A stretch of DNA of 64,000 nt from Deltaproteobacteria bacterium (lineage in GTDB: Bacteria; Myxococcota_A; Polyangia; HGW-17; JAJRWW01), in contig JAOZUO010000011.1 in NCBI GenBank assembly GCA_029938605.1, forward strand, positions 17,474-81,473, written 5' to 3'. This document shows, piece after piece, positions 18,503 through 28,342 of the stretch. Under the pieces are notes generated by a model. That model was not told the DNA's origin and searched no databases. It saw only the letters and a program-made list of their open reading frames with translations. Each line of letters opens with the position of its first letter. Within the stretch, counting starts at the first letter, position 1. The translations under genes were made by a program, and so were the position numbers.

Positions 18503-20104
18503 CTAAAACATCAACTTGAGGCCAACGCTCAGCTGGTGGATCAGGGTCTCCTGCGCCCGGATCCGATGCCCCGCCTGATTGATGGTCGGCCGATGCCAGG
18601 GGTTGAGCTCCGCCGTGGCCACGTCGATCACCCCGTTGGGGTTGACGTTGTCCACGCCGGCGTCGTCGGTGGTCAGAAAATGCTCCTGCTCGTGCACCAG
18701 GGAGTACACCATGGAGAGCTTCGCGTACTTGGTGATCTGGGCGTGAACCCCCATGCGCAGGCCGAAGCGCACGAAGTTCTCCACCGTGGAGACGCCGGGG
18801 TAGTAAAAGAGTCGGTCCCGCAACGCGGCGTTCTGACAGAACTGGTCGTAGGACGAATTCGAAGAGCCATTGCCCCCCGGGGCGTCGCAATACAGATTCA
18901 GCCCGGGGGCGCCGGCGAGAAGCTCGTAGGCCTCGGTGTAGTCCTTCCCCTCGAAGTGCCCCTCGATCATGCCGGTGAGCTCCACCGAGATCTTGTGGCC
19001 CTTGACCTTGTCGGTGAACAGGATGAACTCTCCGCCCAAAAAGATGCCGCCCTTCATGGGCGCCTTCATGAGGGGGGACTTGCTCTCCTCGCCAAAGGAG
19101 CCGGAGAAGTCGTACTTGTCCGCGTAGAAGGAGTCGCTCGAATAGGCGATGGGCATCTGGAAGTAGATATGAATGAAGGAGTCGATGCCGCCGCCCTTCC
19201 AAAGCTGGGAGAACTTGGACGCCGTGGTGAAGAACCGGATCTCGTGGACACCCCGGCCCACGGCCTTGTTCAGCGTGGGACGACAGTTCCAACGATTGAG
19301 CGAGGCCGCGCCGCAGAGGGTGTCCCCGGCGGCGTCGCGCTCGAAGTCCTTGACCTTGCCCACGGCCAAGCGGAACTCCACGCCGAAGCGCCAGTCCGGA
19401 AAGGACGGGTGCCGCTTCTGGCTGAAGATCAGGCCGTGCACACCCAGGTGGAGTTGGTCCAAGCCGCTGCGTCCGGGCCCTTCCCACAGGGTACGCGGAC
19501 CCGCGGCGCCGTTGGCCACCTGGTAGTCCGGGGGCACTCTGACACTGTCGATTGCGCTCACATCGCCGTCTCCGGGGATGGCATTGCCCAGGGAGTCATT
19601 GTAGCCGAATCCGGAGAGCCCCGACGCCAGCCCATCCTGGACGAACCGGGAGTTGTTCGCGTTCACTCCGTCGGGGTTGCAGACCCAGGGGTTGGAGGGG
19701 TGCGCAAGCCGACAGTCCTGCTCCCCGGAGTAGCCGTGGTACCGGTCTCCCGAGGCAAAGCTGTACTTGGACCGCTGACTCAAAATGAGGGGCAACCCGA
19801 TGTAGATGCCCAGATCCTTGTACAGGGCAAACTCCGCCCGGAGGTTCAACCGATGCGTCACCTGGTTAAAGACGAGATCCTTGACCACGTCGATGCCGGC
19901 GTTGCCCATATACTCCCGATTGAGCGCCGTGCGCTTGAAGACCGCGTCGTAGTTGGCCTTCAGTCGGAAGTCGTACTTATTGTTCTTCGTAAAGCCGGTG
20001 GTCACCTCGTTAATGTCGGCACCGTGCGCCCGGTCAGGCGTGGCGAAGACCAGGGCGAGCACCAGAGCTCCGAAGATGATGGAACGCTCAAATTTCATGG
20101 GCAC
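18503..20104 (-). CDS. Putative outer-membrane beta-barrel protein
   Basis: Signal peptide FGALVLALVFATPDRAHGA; alternating amphipathic segments; ends in F (...HQLSVGLKLMF). Confidence 0.65.
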   Translation of the reverse strand: MPMKFERSIIFGALVLALVFATPDRAHGADINEVTTGFTKNNKYDFRLKANYDAVFKRTALNREYMGNAGIDVVKDLVFNQVTHRLNLRAEFALYKDLGIYIGLPLILSQRSKYSFASGDRYHGYSGEQDCRLAHPSNPWVCNPDGVNANNSRFVQDGLASGLSGFGYNDSLGNAIPGDGDVSAIDSVRVPPDYQVANGAAGPRTLWEGPGRSGLDQLHLGVHGLIFSQKRHPSFPDWRFGVEFRLAVGKVKDFERDAAGDTLCGAASLNRWNCRPTLNKAVGRGVHEIRFFTTASKFSQLWKGGGIDSFIHIYFQMPIAYSSDSFYADKYDFSGSFGEESKSPLMKAPMKGGIFLGGEFILFTDKVKGHKISVELTGMIEGHFEGKDYTEAYELLAGAPGLNLYCDAPGGNGSSNSSYDQFCQNAALRDRLFYYPGVSTVENFVRFGLRMGVHAQITKYAKLSMVYSLVHEQEHFLTTDDAGVDNVNPNGVIDVATAELNPWHRPTINQAGHRIRAQETLIHQLSVGLKLMF

Positions 20105-20304
20105 CTATCTCTCCTCTAACAAAATCCCGCCCCACCTCCAGACCCGTGCCACCCTCGGGTGACACGGCATCGGACGTCGGCGAATAACCCGGAGGGTATC
20201 AACAGGCCGAAAACGGTGTCAAGTCGTGCAAGGATCCCTTCCTCAAAGGGCTTGGGCCCCGACCCGCGGGTCAGGGGGCAAAAAGGGGGTCGCGTCGGAC
20301 GGTA

Positions 20305-21846
20305 TCAGTCGGAATCACTGGTCCCCGGATCAGCGCGGGAGGGGTCATCCACCCGCCGCAAACCCAGCTCCTTCATCTTAATTTGCAGGCTCTTGCGGCT
20401 GATCTGCAGGAGCTTGGCGGCCCGGGTGACGTTGCCGCCGGTCTCCTCGAGGGCCCGCACGATCATCTCCCGCTCCACCCGTACAGTCTCGGCCTTCACG
20501 GCCGCCTTGAGGGAAGCCGCCGCCGGTTGGCTGGGGCTCTCGGCGGCGTTCCCCGCGGGCTGGCCCGCCAATTCGGTCGACATCGGAACCTCTGAGGTGG
20601 TGATACAGGAGGGGACTCCGGCGGAGGGATCACTGGTCAAACCTCCCTCCCTGGTGAGATCCGAGGGCAGATCCTCCACGCGGATCACCGGGTGATCGCA
20701 AAACAGCAGGGTCCGCTCCATCAAGTTCTCCAGCTCTCGGATGTTGCCCGGCCAGGAGTAGCTGATGAGCCGCGCCATGGCCTCGGGAGCCATGGACTCC
20801 ACCTGCTTGCCCAGCTTCTCGTTGAACCGCACCAGGAAATGCTCCACCAACAGCGGAATGTCCTCCTGACGCTCTCGGAGGGGGGGAATGCGGATGGGCA
20901 CCACGGCCAGGCGGTAGTAGAGATCCTCGCGGAAGTTCCCGCGCTCGGTCTCCTTGGCCAGATCGGCGTTGGTGGCCGCAATGAGCCGCACGTCCACCTT
21001 CATGGTCTTGATGCCGCCTACCCGCTCGAATTCGCTCTCCTGCAGCGCCCGCAGCAGCTTCACCTGCATGGGACCCGGGATCTCCCCGATCTCGTCCAAT
21101 AGCAGGGTGCCCCCGTCGGCCAGCTCGAACCGACCGGGCTTTGAGGATACCGCGCCGGTGAAGGCGCCCTTCTCGTGCCCAAAGAGCTCGCTCTCGATGA
21201 GTCCCTCGGGAATGGCGGCGCAGTTGATCTTAATGAAAGCGCTGTCGCTCAGCCCCGACTCCTGATGCAAAGCCTTGGCCACCAGCTCCTTGCCCGTTCC
21301 CGACTCTCCGGTGATGAGCACCGTGGACGGAGAGTGCGCCACCCGCTCGATGACCGAAAAAATCTCCATCATACTGGCCCCGGTGCCGATGAGCCCGTAG
21401 CGCCCCTTTTCGATGCCCGAGGCCACCTGGGCGTGCTCTCCCGCCTTCTCCCAATGCAAGACGGCCTTGCGCACCACCTCGCGAATGGCCACATCCTCAA
21501 AGGGCTTCTCGATGTAGTCGAAGGCCCCCAGCTTCACCGCCTCCACCGCCGAGTTCACCGAGCCGTGGGCCGTGATCATCACCACGGGCAGGTCCGGATG
21601 CTCCTCGGCCACGCGGCGGAGCAGCTCCATTCCGTCGAGCTTGGGCATCTTCAGATCCGTCACCAGACAGGCGAAGGGCTCGCCGCCGTCCTCGAGGGCC
21701 GCGAGGGCCTCCTCACCATCGCCCACGGCCGTGGGCAGAAACCCCGCGCGCTTGAGAATGGCCTCGAGCACTCGGCGGATGTTCTGCTCGTCATCGGCGA
21801 TGAGAACGCGGTGCTTCTTCTTGTTCTGGGCGCGATGCTTCTTCAT
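20305..21846 (-). CDS. Sigma-54-dependent response regulator, NtrC family
   Basis: Receiver domain ([29 protein letters not shown]), AAA+ ([21 protein letters not shown]), Fis-type HTH C-terminus. Confidence 0.95.
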   Translation of the reverse strand: MKKHRAQNKKKHRVLIADDEQNIRRVLEAILKRAGFLPTAVGDGEEALAALEDGGEPFACLVTDLKMPKLDGMELLRRVAEEHPDLPVVMITAHGSVNSAVEAVKLGAFDYIEKPFEDVAIREVVRKAVLHWEKAGEHAQVASGIEKGRYGLIGTGASMMEIFSVIERVAHSPSTVLITGESGTGKELVAKALHQESGLSDSAFIKINCAAIPEGLIESELFGHEKGAFTGAVSSKPGRFELADGGTLLLDEIGEIPGPMQVKLLRALQESEFERVGGIKTMKVDVRLIAATNADLAKETERGNFREDLYYRLAVVPIRIPPLRERQEDIPLLVEHFLVRFNEKLGKQVESMAPEAMARLISYSWPGNIRELENLMERTLLFCDHPVIRVEDLPSDLTREGGLTSDPSAGVPSCITTSEVPMSTELAGQPAGNAAESPSQPAAASLKAAVKAETVRVEREMIVRALEETGGNVTRAAKLLQISRKSLQIKMKELGLRRVDDPSRADPGTSDSD

Positions 21847-21930
21847 TTGTAGGTTGTACCGCCCCAGCTAGTGGGCGGTCAATGATCCACACCTTGCATC
21901 GGGCCTCCGGTCCGGCTTACAAATTCAATC

Positions 21931-24177
21931 ATGACCGACGGTGCGTCGAAAATCAGGTGGCGACGGGTGGTAGCGAATCTGGCGGCCTTGGCCGTGGCCA
22001 TGGCCCTTGTGGCGGGCCTGGTGGCAGCCCGGGGCTGCGCGCGCAGCAGCGACGGAGGCCTCACCATGACCCTGTGGGCCACCCCGAAACCGGGGGAAGA
22101 CCGCCGGCCCCTGGTCAGGACGATCCGCCCCACGGTGGACCTGGACGCTCGGGAGGGGCCTCATTGGCCGACCGCGGCCCGGTCCGTGCGCTACGACGGC
22201 TGGATCTATTTCCCCCATCGCGGCCACTTCGTCTTGGCCCTGGGCCTGCGCGGACAGGCCCGGCTCACCCTGGACGAAGGAAGGACCCGGGTCATCCGGG
22301 CCCGGAGCGGTCCCATCACCACCGAGCACGGGCATCGGGTACACCCCCGACGTATCCACAAAGAACAGCGACTCCTGGACCGCGGCTGGCACCGGCTCAG
22401 GCTCGAGGCCCAGCTTCCCCAGGGGACGGGCTCCATCCGCCTGTTCTGGCTGCCCCCCGGACGACGCGGTGTCGTCGAGTACGTGGAGCCAGCCATGGTC
22501 CGGCCCCAGGGACCGAGGCCCAAATCACCGGGACACGCCGGCCCGGCCCCCCGGGATCGTTGGGTGGCCCTGGGGCTTCTGTCGGTGCTGGCGCTGCTCG
22601 TCGGGTTCTGGGCACGGGATCCCCTGCGCTCCTGGCTCCGGACCCTGCGGTCCAACCCCGAGGCGCGCATGGAGGTCGCTGCCTTGGTGGGGCTCTTCGC
22701 CGTCGCCCTGACCGCCCGCCTCTGGGGCCTGGGCGACGCCGGCCAGACCTGGGACGAGGACGTGTACTTCAGCGCCGGACGGAACCAGTGGCTAAACCTC
22801 CTCGCCGCCGACTTCCGCCCCAACTCCTGGCAGTGGAACCTGGAGCATCCGCCGGTTACGCGCTACCTGGTGGGGTTCGGCTCCCTGTTCGGCGAGCATC
22901 TGAACAACGCCCGCGCGGTCTCGGCGGTGGTGGGCGCGCTGGTGGTGCCGGTGACCTACCTGGCTGGGCGAGACCTCTTCGGAGATCGCCGGGTGGGCGG
23001 TGTGGCCGCCGCGGTGGCCCTGGCGCTGCCCACCCTCCTGGCCCATGCGCAGGTGGCCGGACACGAGTCCCCCTCGGTGCTGCTGTACACGCTCACCTGC
23101 TACCTCATGATCCGGGTCTTGCTGGCCGACGGTCCCGCCTCCGGCACCCTCATCGCCACTGCGATTTTCGGCGGCCTGCTGGTGGGTTGCCGCCTGGTGA
23201 ACCTCACCGCGTGGTTCTTCGTAGCCGCCCTCGCGGTCTGGATCGCCCTCCCTCGCCTCCGCAAGTCCCGGCCCCTACCCGTGACCCTGGTGCTCATGCC
23301 GCTGGTGGCTGGAGCCATATTCCTGTTCGTTTGGCCCCGGTTGTGGTCTAGCCCAGCCCGCCACCTGGGAGAGTTGCTCACCTATTGGCACCCGGATGTG
23401 GTGCAGAAAGAGTACTTCTGGGGACGACAGATCCGCACCTCCTGGGGATACTTCCCTCTGTACGCATTGGTCACCACGCCCACGGCGGTGCTCGGTGGTC
23501 TGGCCCTGTTCGGAGCTCGGCTGGGTTGGCACCGCGGCCGGGCCGAGGGGGCTCTGGCCCTGTGGATCCTGGCGCCCCTGGCGGCCACACCCCTGGTGCC
23601 CTTCCACCGGGACGGCATCCGCTACGTGCTCCCCATCGTGATTCCTCTACTCCTGGCGTCCGCCGCGGGCGCGGTATGGCTCGCCGACACATTGACGTCG
23701 GGTTGGCGGGCGTGGCGTAACTGGCGTCCGGGACCATGGCTCGCAGCCTTCCTCGCCGCCGTGGCCTTGGCCGGACCCACCGCCTGGGCGGCGCACCGGA
23801 TACACCCGTACTACCTCGACTTCTACAACGCCCCGAGCGGCGGGGGCCGAGCCGCCCTGGAGCAGCGACGCTTCGAATGGAGCTGGTGGGGCGAAGGTCT
23901 GGCCGGGTCTGTTCGTTACCTCCACCGCCACGCCAAACCCCCGGCGCTGGTGGGCATGGACGTACCCGCCCGCCACACCGTAGTGCTCCACCCGGACGTG
24001 AAGACCACCCGCCCCGGGACCCGTCCGCTGCCCGACTTCCTGCTCTACGCCGGCGAAGGGCTACGGAGCCTCTGGGATCAAAAAGCCCGCCGCTGGCGCC
24101 ACCCGCCCGGCTACCGGGTGGTCCACGAAGAGCGCGCCGAAGGCGTACCCCTGTCCCGCGTCTACCAAAAACAGTAA
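21931..24177 (+). CDS. Glycosyltransferase-39-like multi-TM protein with N-terminal PA14-like region
   Basis: N-term TM; RSVRYDGWIYFPHRGHFVLALGLRGQARLTLDEG (PA14-like); WDEDVYFSAGRNQW and EHPPVTRYLVG motifs of PMT/GT39 proteins; many TM helices. Confidence 0.78.
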   Translation: MTDGASKIRWRRVVANLAALAVAMALVAGLVAARGCARSSDGGLTMTLWATPKPGEDRRPLVRTIRPTVDLDAREGPHWPTAARSVRYDGWIYFPHRGHFVLALGLRGQARLTLDEGRTRVIRARSGPITTEHGHRVHPRRIHKEQRLLDRGWHRLRLEAQLPQGTGSIRLFWLPPGRRGVVEYVEPAMVRPQGPRPKSPGHAGPAPRDRWVALGLLSVLALLVGFWARDPLRSWLRTLRSNPEARMEVAALVGLFAVALTARLWGLGDAGQTWDEDVYFSAGRNQWLNLLAADFRPNSWQWNLEHPPVTRYLVGFGSLFGEHLNNARAVSAVVGALVVPVTYLAGRDLFGDRRVGGVAAAVALALPTLLAHAQVAGHESPSVLLYTLTCYLMIRVLLADGPASGTLIATAIFGGLLVGCRLVNLTAWFFVAALAVWIALPRLRKSRPLPVTLVLMPLVAGAIFLFVWPRLWSSPARHLGELLTYWHPDVVQKEYFWGRQIRTSWGYFPLYALVTTPTAVLGGLALFGARLGWHRGRAEGALALWILAPLAATPLVPFHRDGIRYVLPIVIPLLLASAAGAVWLADTLTSGWRAWRNWRPGPWLAAFLAAVALAGPTAWAAHRIHPYYLDFYNAPSGGGRAALEQRRFEWSWWGEGLAGSVRYLHRHAKPPALVGMDVPARHTVVLHPDVKTTRPGTRPLPDFLLYAGEGLRSLWDQKARRWRHPPGYRVVHEERAEGVPLSRVYQKQ

Positions 24178-24241
24178 TTCGGAAAGACTCCTTTGGCTAC
24201 CATTGCCTCCGCTTGCCCCGGTGGAGGTTGTGTGCTTCAGT

Positions 24242-25564
24242 ATGCTCGCCATGACCAATGACCCCGGCGACACGCCTCCTGAGAAGCCCCCTGATAAGCC
24301 CCTTGGGCGCAGCCCGTTCGTTCCACCCGACGCATCCAACGCATCCAACGCATCCGACAATGCTACGCCCGACGATGCTGTCGCCACCGGAGCACCGCCC
24401 TCGGAGCCACCGGCGCCTACTGTAGAGCCGCCGACGCCCCATGTGGAGCCGTCACCGGCGGTACCGGTGGTGGGGCACCACGCGCCAGTAGCGTACCAGC
24501 CGGCACAGTTCCCGCCCCCTGAAGACAGCTGGGCGGCACCCTATAATCCCTACGGTCCCGGGCCCCAGAATGCATCGTCCGGGCCCGAGCCCGGGTCGGG
24601 CTACGGCGGGGGCGCGCTGCCCTACGGAGGCCCCAGCTCCCAGCAACCCTATTCGGCAGTGCCGCCTCAGGCCTATTGGCCCCAGGCCGGATATGTACCT
24701 CCGCCATCTCCGCCCTTCCCTGGAGTGCTGTGGTTCAGTCTGCTGGTGCTCATAGGCTTCTTCGGCCAGATCGTCGTGGGCGCTGGAGCGGTGATGGTGC
24801 TGCTGGCAATCGGACGCCCGAACGTCACGCCGGCAAACGCCCAGGACGTCATAAGCCAACTGCCCGTGGCCGCCTTCATGGGCGTCCTCCTCCTCGCCTC
24901 CTTGACCTGGCCGGCCGTGGCCCTGGTGACCGCCAGGGTCAAAAAAATTCTGACCCCCGACACCTTCCGGCTCCGCTGGCCGGGACTCTCGGTCTCGGTC
25001 CTGGCCGGCGTGTTGGGCCTGGCGCTGGTACCTCTGGCGCTGCTGCTCGAGAGCCTGGTGGCCCGGGTGGTTCCCCGAGGGGACAACGTCATCATCACCG
25101 TCATGGCCAAGGATCCCGGCGTGTTGGCCCTCACCCTGCTGGGCCTCACCTTGGTAGTAGCCGCGCCCGTGGGCGAGGAATTGCTCTTCCGCGGCCTGGG
25201 GTACCGGGGCATCGAGCGACGACACGGCCTCGGCCTGGGCGCCCTGGCGGTCTCTTTCATCTTCGCGGCGGTGCACATGAACGCCACGGGCTTTCTCGCC
25301 CTGTTCATGGTGTCCATGGCCCTGTGCTGGGTAACCACCAAGACCGGCTCCCTCATCCCGGCGATCCTCCTGCACGCCGCCTACAACGGGGTACAGTTCC
25401 TGATGATCCTCGCCAGCGACATCACGCCCGAGGTGGCCAAGAAGGCCGCCGAGTCCACCGACCTGGGCTTACCTCTGTGGATGTTCCCCGCCAGCCTGGT
25501 GATCTCCGGGGTGTGTCTGTTCGTCATTGGGAAGCTTGGTGACTCAACACGCGCAGTCGACTGA
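24242..25564 (+). CDS. CPBP-family intramembrane metalloprotease with Pro-rich N-terminus
   Basis: EELLFRGLGYRGIERR and FIFAAVHMN motifs of the CPBP/Abi family. Confidence 0.85.
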   Translation: MLAMTNDPGDTPPEKPPDKPLGRSPFVPPDASNASNASDNATPDDAVATGAPPSEPPAPTVEPPTPHVEPSPAVPVVGHHAPVAYQPAQFPPPEDSWAAPYNPYGPGPQNASSGPEPGSGYGGGALPYGGPSSQQPYSAVPPQAYWPQAGYVPPPSPPFPGVLWFSLLVLIGFFGQIVVGAGAVMVLLAIGRPNVTPANAQDVISQLPVAAFMGVLLLASLTWPAVALVTARVKKILTPDTFRLRWPGLSVSVLAGVLGLALVPLALLLESLVARVVPRGDNVIITVMAKDPGVLALTLLGLTLVVAAPVGEELLFRGLGYRGIERRHGLGLGALAVSFIFAAVHMNATGFLALFMVSMALCWVTTKTGSLIPAILLHAAYNGVQFLMILASDITPEVAKKAAESTDLGLPLWMFPASLVISGVCLFVIGKLGDSTRAVD

Positions 25565-25609
25565 CCCCCTGCCGCTGTGGCATCCTGACCAGCACCGAAG
25601 GGAAATGCC

Positions 25610-27508
25610 ATGCAGCTCACAGTGGACATCGCGCGGGGAGCCCGGACTGGTCAGCGATTGACCTTCCCAAACCAGACCGTCATCTCCATCGGCCGGGACC
25701 CAGGAGCCGACGTGGTGTTGGACGCCCACCAGGACATCCTGGCCTCCACTCGCCACGCGGAGGTGCGCCTCGGGGTCGACGGATCCATCACCTACCTCGA
25801 CCTGGGCAGCTCCAACGGCTCCTTCGTGAACGGGGCACCCGTCACCACCTGCACCCTCGTCCACGGCTCCGAGGTGGAGCTCGGCGCGGGGGGACCCTTG
25901 CTCCGCTTCTATCTGGAGGAAGTGGCCGCGCCCGGGGCGGTGGTCCCCACTCCGAGTCCCGTTGCGGCCGTCCAGCCCAGCCCCACCGCGGCTGCGCCCA
26001 TCGCCCCAGCAGCGGCGCCCGTCGCAGCGGCGCCCGTGCAACCGGTCACCCCCGAGGCGGACCCGGAGCACAAAGTCGGCGCGCGCACCGTGGCGCTCAT
26101 CGTAGAGGACGCCATCTCCAAGGAGCGCCAATCCTCGAGCAGGCGCGAGGCCAAGCCACGGTCCACGGAGTTCTTCCGCACCATCGTAGACAAAGAGGTG
26201 CGATCCAAAAACAAGGGGCTCTTCGCCGTCATCGTCCTGCTGGGCGTTCTGCTCGTTGGCGGTCTGGCGGCCGGCGCCTGGTTGTTTGTCGGCCAGCGCA
26301 AAAAAATGCAGAAGCAGAAGGACGACCTGACCCAAAAGCTCGACACGGAGAACAAGGCGCACCAAAAGGCCCTGGCCACGTCCAAGGCCCAGACCAAAGC
26401 CCAGATGGAGAAACTGCGGGCCGAGGCCGACAAACGCCAAAAGGACCACGATGACGCCCTGACCAAGCTGCGAGCCGAGAACGAGAAGATCAAGGCCATG
26501 GCCAAAGACAAGGGGCCGCAGATCTCCAGAATGAACCGCGGCAACCTGTACCTGCTCGCCTACGGAACGCTGGACGTCCCACGGTACGCCACCTGCACCG
26601 CCTTCGCCGTGGCCAAGCGCATGTTGGCCACCAACGCCCACTGCGTGGTGGCCCTGCGCCAGGGCGCGAGCCGGGGCAGCTACTTTTACGCCGTACAGAA
26701 CGAGAACCCGTCCTTCAAGGCCAAGGTGGTGTCCACCATGAAGCACGCCGGGTACCACCGGACCTTCCTGCGCCTCACCCCGGACGTGGGGCTGGTGCAG
26801 GTGGACAAGGACCTGCCCAGCCTCGTGCAGATCGCCTCGGGCGAGGAGCTCAAACAGGTGCAGCGTGGAAGCCTGATGTTCTCCTTCGGCTTCCCGGGGA
26901 GGCTGGCGGATCCGCGCAAGCCCATCGCCACCCTGGTGCATGGTCGCATCGGTCGCATGACCCGTTACGACGCCTCCATGGGGACCTTCGCGCAAAGCCA
27001 ACTACTGCAGCACTCGGCCCTGTCCATGGGCGGCGCCTCGGGGAGCCCGCTTTTCAACGACGCCGGTAAGGTCATCGGCGTACACGCCGGCAGCTACACC
27101 TCCCGGTCGAGCTCCACCTTCTTCGATCCCTCCACGCGCACGCCCAAACGCATCATGATGGCGCGCCGCCTCGGCTACAAGTTCGGAATCCGCATCGACG
27201 CCCTGTCGGTCATCCTCACCAAGCCGCGCTGGGAGAAGCTCGAGAGCAAGGGGCAGTTCACCGCGGTCAAGTCCATCCCTCCGGAACTGCTGCGTGTGAA
27301 CTGCAAGGCCTACGCCCGTAAATTCTCCACCTGCTCCAAGGGCAAGGTGGTCCGCGCCACCACACAGCGCCGCTGCGACATCTCCAAGAAGATCCTCACC
27401 CACTCCTCGGTCTTCTACCTCCGCTTCGCCAAGTGCATCCTCGCGGTCCGAGGCTGCTCCCGCACCAAGCTCAGCAAGTGCATCACCGCCGCCAATCCGA
27501 AGAAATAG
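25610..27508 (+). CDS. FHA domain / TM / coiled coil / trypsin-like serine protease fusion
   Basis: FHA: ISIGRDPGADVVL...ASTRHAEVRL...LGSSNGSFVNG; TM; coiled coil; ATNAHCVV, DVGLVQVD, GGASGSPLF triad motifs. Confidence 0.85.
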   Translation: MQLTVDIARGARTGQRLTFPNQTVISIGRDPGADVVLDAHQDILASTRHAEVRLGVDGSITYLDLGSSNGSFVNGAPVTTCTLVHGSEVELGAGGPLLRFYLEEVAAPGAVVPTPSPVAAVQPSPTAAAPIAPAAAPVAAAPVQPVTPEADPEHKVGARTVALIVEDAISKERQSSSRREAKPRSTEFFRTIVDKEVRSKNKGLFAVIVLLGVLLVGGLAAGAWLFVGQRKKMQKQKDDLTQKLDTENKAHQKALATSKAQTKAQMEKLRAEADKRQKDHDDALTKLRAENEKIKAMAKDKGPQISRMNRGNLYLLAYGTLDVPRYATCTAFAVAKRMLATNAHCVVALRQGASRGSYFYAVQNENPSFKAKVVSTMKHAGYHRTFLRLTPDVGLVQVDKDLPSLVQIASGEELKQVQRGSLMFSFGFPGRLADPRKPIATLVHGRIGRMTRYDASMGTFAQSQLLQHSALSMGGASGSPLFNDAGKVIGVHAGSYTSRSSSTFFDPSTRTPKRIMMARRLGYKFGIRIDALSVILTKPRWEKLESKGQFTAVKSIPPELLRVNCKAYARKFSTCSKGKVVRATTQRRCDISKKILTHSSVFYLRFAKCILAVRGCSRTKLSKCITAANPKK

Positions 27509-27544
27509 CCGAGGTGCCGTTATGCCGCTCGCTCAGCGTCCCCG

Positions 27545-28252
27545 CTAGGGAACCGTAAAAATCCGGTCGGGATTGAACTCTTCGATGACGTCTCTGCTGG
27601 CCATGGCGACGGGCACGGCTATGGCGGTCACCAGGGCCACCAGGCCACCGACGGCCGAGGCCCATACCCACCACTTCTCGTACCATTTTTTCGGCGGCAC
27701 CTTGGGAATCAACGGGTTGATGTCGTCGGGCAGGGACTTGAGCTGCACAATGATCTTGCGCTGAATCCCCGCCACGATCTGGAACTTCCGGATGGCGTCG
27801 TAAAACCCGATGTGGGCAATACGCATCGTGTGCTTGCCCGCCTTGATCTCCAAGCCCCGCAAGGGCGTCTTGCCCACGAACTTGCCGTCCAGATACACCC
27901 GGGAGCCGCCGGGGCTCGTGAGCAGGGTCACCACTCCGGCGATGGGCAGCAGGTCCACCTCCAGCCGTACCCGCCGTCCGCGGCGGACCCGGATGGTCTC
28001 CATGTACTGGGTGTGACCCGGCTTGGTCACCTTGACCGTGTGCTGACCGGGCATGAGCCGGATGGCATTCCCCATGGGGACGGAGCCCACCTCGTCGCCA
28101 TCAATAAAAATCTTGGCGCCCTTGGTGGTGGACTCGATCATCAGCGTCCCGGTGATACGCCGCCGGCGCCTACGCCGTGCGTCGGCGTCCAAGGTCATGG
28201 ACAGGACGACCACCACCCCGAAAAACAGCATGAGAAAGGACTTGGCCCGCAT
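27545..28252 (-). CDS. PEGA-domain protein
   Basis: Two PEGA-like segments: TKGAKIFIDGDEVGSVPMGNAIRLMPGQHTVKVTKPGH and SPGGSRVYLDGKFVGKTPLRGLEIKAGKHTMRIAHIGF; C-terminal TM. Confidence 0.85.
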   Translation of the reverse strand: MRAKSFLMLFFGVVVVLSMTLDADARRRRRRRITGTLMIESTTKGAKIFIDGDEVGSVPMGNAIRLMPGQHTVKVTKPGHTQYMETIRVRRGRRVRLEVDLLPIAGVVTLLTSPGGSRVYLDGKFVGKTPLRGLEIKAGKHTMRIAHIGFYDAIRKFQIVAGIQRKIIVQLKSLPDDINPLIPKVPPKKWYEKWWVWASAVGGLVALVTAIAVPVAMASRDVIEEFNPDRIFTVP

Positions 28253-28342
28253 GGGCTCAGTGTATCGCTAAACGCCCAGTGAGTCACCCTCCGGGCTGAC
28301 CTTGTTTCACTGGTTTTCGTGAAATGGCTAGGGAGGGGGTCC

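Noticed and set aside
18003-19487. 494-aa minus-strand ORF
   Set aside because: Its upstream two thirds is an out-of-frame reading of the barrel protein at 18503-20104; only the 18003-18485 part (from MAEIEVG) looks genuine.
20305-21846. NtrC-type regulator lacking a neighbouring histidine kinase
   Set aside because: Orphan response regulators of this type are common in such genomes, so this is not informative alone.
24297-24365. gcatccaac repeats in the CPBP protease N-terminus
   Set aside because: Only a few short units encoding DASNASNASD in a Pro-rich disordered region; ordinary low complexity.
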